Of a stretch of 15,804 nt of DNA, positions 14,677 through 15,804 are shown one piece after another (within the stretch, counting starts at the first letter, position 1; the number at the start of each line of letters is the position of its first letter). The notes under the pieces are model-generated. The model did no database searches. It was not told the DNA's origin and saw only the letters and a program-made list of their open reading frames with translations. The stretch lies in NCBI GenBank assembly GCA_937859005.1, contig CALLYR010000159.1, positions 1 through 15,804 of the forward strand. Direction: 5' to 3'. Origin of the DNA: an uncultured Paracoccus sp. GTDB lineage: Bacteria > Pseudomonadota > Alphaproteobacteria > Rhodobacterales > Rhodobacteraceae. The position numbers were made by a program, and so were the translations under genes.

Positions 14677-15530
14677 TGGACGGGGACCGGACCACTGCCT
14701 TTGTCCTGGCTGGCGGCGGCAGCCTCGGGGCGATCCAGGTGGGAATGCTGCTGGCGCTGACCAAGGCGGGGCTGCGGCCCGATTTCGTCATCGGCTCATC
14801 GGTGGGCGCGCTCAATGCCGCCCATTTCGCGGGGGCGCCGGATTTGGCAGGCGTGGAGCGGCTGGCGCAGATCTGGTGCGGGTTGCGCCGGTCCGACATC
14901 TTTCTGCTGTCGCCCTCGGGTCTGCTCGGGATCTTGCGCAGATCGGGCAGCATCGTCGATCCGGCCCATCTGCGGCGCTTGCTGGAGGCCCATCTTTCCT
15001 TTGCCCGGATCGAGCACGCGCGCCTGCCGTTGCACGTGATGGCGACGGATCAGCAAGGGGCGAGCGTGCGGCTTTCCGCAGGGCCGGCGGTCGAGACGAT
15101 CCTTGCCAGTTCGGCCGTGCCCGGAATATTTCCGCCCGTCACCATCGATGGCCGCCAGTTGATGGACGGAGCGATTGCCGGGAACACGCCGCTGCGCGTC
15201 GCCGCCGAACTGGGCGCGACGCGGATCATCGTGCTTCCCACCGGCTATGCCTGCGCATTGACCGAGCCTCCGCGGGGCGTGATCGCGCGGATGCTGCATG
15301 CCGTGACGCTGCTGATCGCCTGGCAACTGATGCACGAGATCGAGACGATGCCCGAAGGCGTGGCGGTTCACCTTGCCCCCGCGCTCTGCCCGCTGGCCGT
15401 GTCGCCCTATGATTTCACCGCCTCGCGCCGGTTGATCGAGCGGGCGCAAGGCCGCACGCAGGAATGGATCGCCCGCGGCGGCCTGACCCGCCCGGCCCGC
15501 GCACGCGAGCTTGCCGCGCATCATCATTGA
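14673..15530 (+). CDS. Patatin-like phospholipase (RssA-type)
   Basis: This 285-residue protein has the full patatin signature: oxyanion-hole AGGGSLGAIQ (residues 13-22), the nucleophile elbow GSSVG with Ser43, ASSAVPGIFPPV (145-156) and the dyad Asp165 in MDGAIAGNTPL. Patatins are lipid acyl hydrolases with a Ser-Asp dyad; bacterial members of this size are usually cytoplasmic or membrane-associated and their substrates are mostly undefined. There is no signal peptide. A moderately hydrophobic segment (about 205-220) could touch the membrane. The start at 14673 overlaps the oxidoreductase remnant's stop as ATGA; a second ATG at 14676 is possible. I see no independent ribosome-binding site beyond GA-rich sequence, so translation may depend on ribosomes leaving the remnant. 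The in-frame opening to 14487 is a shadow. Confidence 0.93.
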   Translation: MMDGDRTTAFVLAGGGSLGAIQVGMLLALTKAGLRPDFVIGSSVGALNAAHFAGAPDLAGVERLAQIWCGLRRSDIFLLSPSGLLGILRRSGSIVDPAHLRRLLEAHLSFARIEHARLPLHVMATDQQGASVRLSAGPAVETILASSAVPGIFPPVTIDGRQLMDGAIAGNTPLRVAAELGATRIIVLPTGYACALTEPPRGVIARMLHAVTLLIAWQLMHEIETMPEGVAVHLAPALCPLAVSPYDFTASRRLIERAQGRTQEWIARGGLTRPARARELAAHHH

Positions 15531-15531
15531 C

Positions 15532-15549
15532 GTGCCGGGATGCCGGCAC
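15532..15549 (+). terminator. Hairpin directly after the patatin gene
   Basis: GTGCCGG (15532-15538) and CCGGCAC (15543-15549) form a perfect 7-bp stem with a 4-base loop, two bases after the TGA. No T tract follows (TCTGGGG), so it may be an imperfect terminator or an RNA-stabilising hairpin. Confidence 0.4.
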
Positions 15550-15804
15550 TCTGGGGCGCGGGCATGAGGCGGCGCCGTCGCGCCGCTGATCTTCGTGTTG
15601 GCCGGGGGGATGAGGTGCAGCATCGCTTCGGCCGCCGCCTTGGTGTTTCGGCCATTTTGCCGGACCGGCCCCGGGCATCCCTGCGCGGTCTGACCGGTGT
15701 GTCGAGCGTCGAGCGGGCAAGGGTCCGATCCTCCTTCGCTTCCTCGGCCAGCGCTTGCACGATTACGGCAGCCGCGGCCTTGCGGAGGTGGGGACCGCCG
15801 TCTG
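15550..15804. other. Right-edge stretch, nothing identified
   Basis: A minus-strand frame enters from the right edge and reads AAAVIVQALAEEAKEDRTLA near 15730-15780, helix-like and plausibly protein. It turns Arg/Ser-rich before its stop at about 15524. It could be the end of a gene beyond the window, possibly frameshifted. I cannot assign it. Confidence 0.25.

Noticed and set aside
1..15804. tRNA, rRNA, transposase or integrase genes
   Set aside because: No sequence resembling a tRNA cloverleaf, rRNA core, transposase or integrase motif was seen on either strand.

Overview
The window is GC-rich DNA whose gene content suggests an alphaproteobacterium, probably Rhodobacterales and perhaps Paracoccus-like. 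The grounds are the ligase-associated repair cluster, the HWE-type sensor kinase, the Bfd-Bfr pair, a large RTX protein and a Rieske/FAD oxidoreductase of a kind I know from this group. The placement is inferred from protein style, not from a marker gene.

Left part, minus strand (1-3072): three genes read right to left as a tight operon: an MBL-fold ligase-associated exonuclease, an ATP-dependent DNA ligase (ATGA overlap) and a ligase-associated DEXH helicase cut by the left edge. This is the known bacterial Lig-associated DNA repair module. Diverging from it is an unrelated MBL-fold hydrolase (3210-4109), followed by a soluble PAS-HWE histidine kinase (4446-5501) with no response regulator beside it.

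Middle: after about 1 kb with at most one doubtful ORF comes an ATGA-coupled pair, bacterioferritin-associated ferredoxin and bacterioferritin, with all diagnostic metal ligands present. About 870 bp without an intact gene follow, containing what may be a frameshifted coding relic. The minus-strand gene at 8095-10629 encodes a large protein: an N-terminal TIM-barrel-like glycoside hydrolase region (clan GH-A style NEP and TET motifs), then two blocks of RTX calcium-binding nonapeptides and a type I secretion-like C-terminus. Two adjacent inverted repeats lie upstream of its start.

Right part: a gene-poor 1.2-kb stretch holds a hairpin repeat and a possible broken minus-strand gene. Then comes a two-gene unit of a compact 2H-phosphoesterase-like protein (two HxT motifs) and a HAD phosphatase, the best candidate here for a little-described functional pair. 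After another gene-poor kilobase lies a shrunken Rieske/FAD oxidoreductase that has lost most of its FAD/NADH region in frame, and one Rieske ligand. It is ATGA-coupled to an apparently intact patatin-like phospholipase. A hairpin follows, then no gene I can recognise to the right edge.

About 5 kb of the 15.8 kb lacks a convincing intact gene, which is unusual for a bacterium. Together with the remnants, this points to a decaying accessory region between conserved housekeeping blocks.
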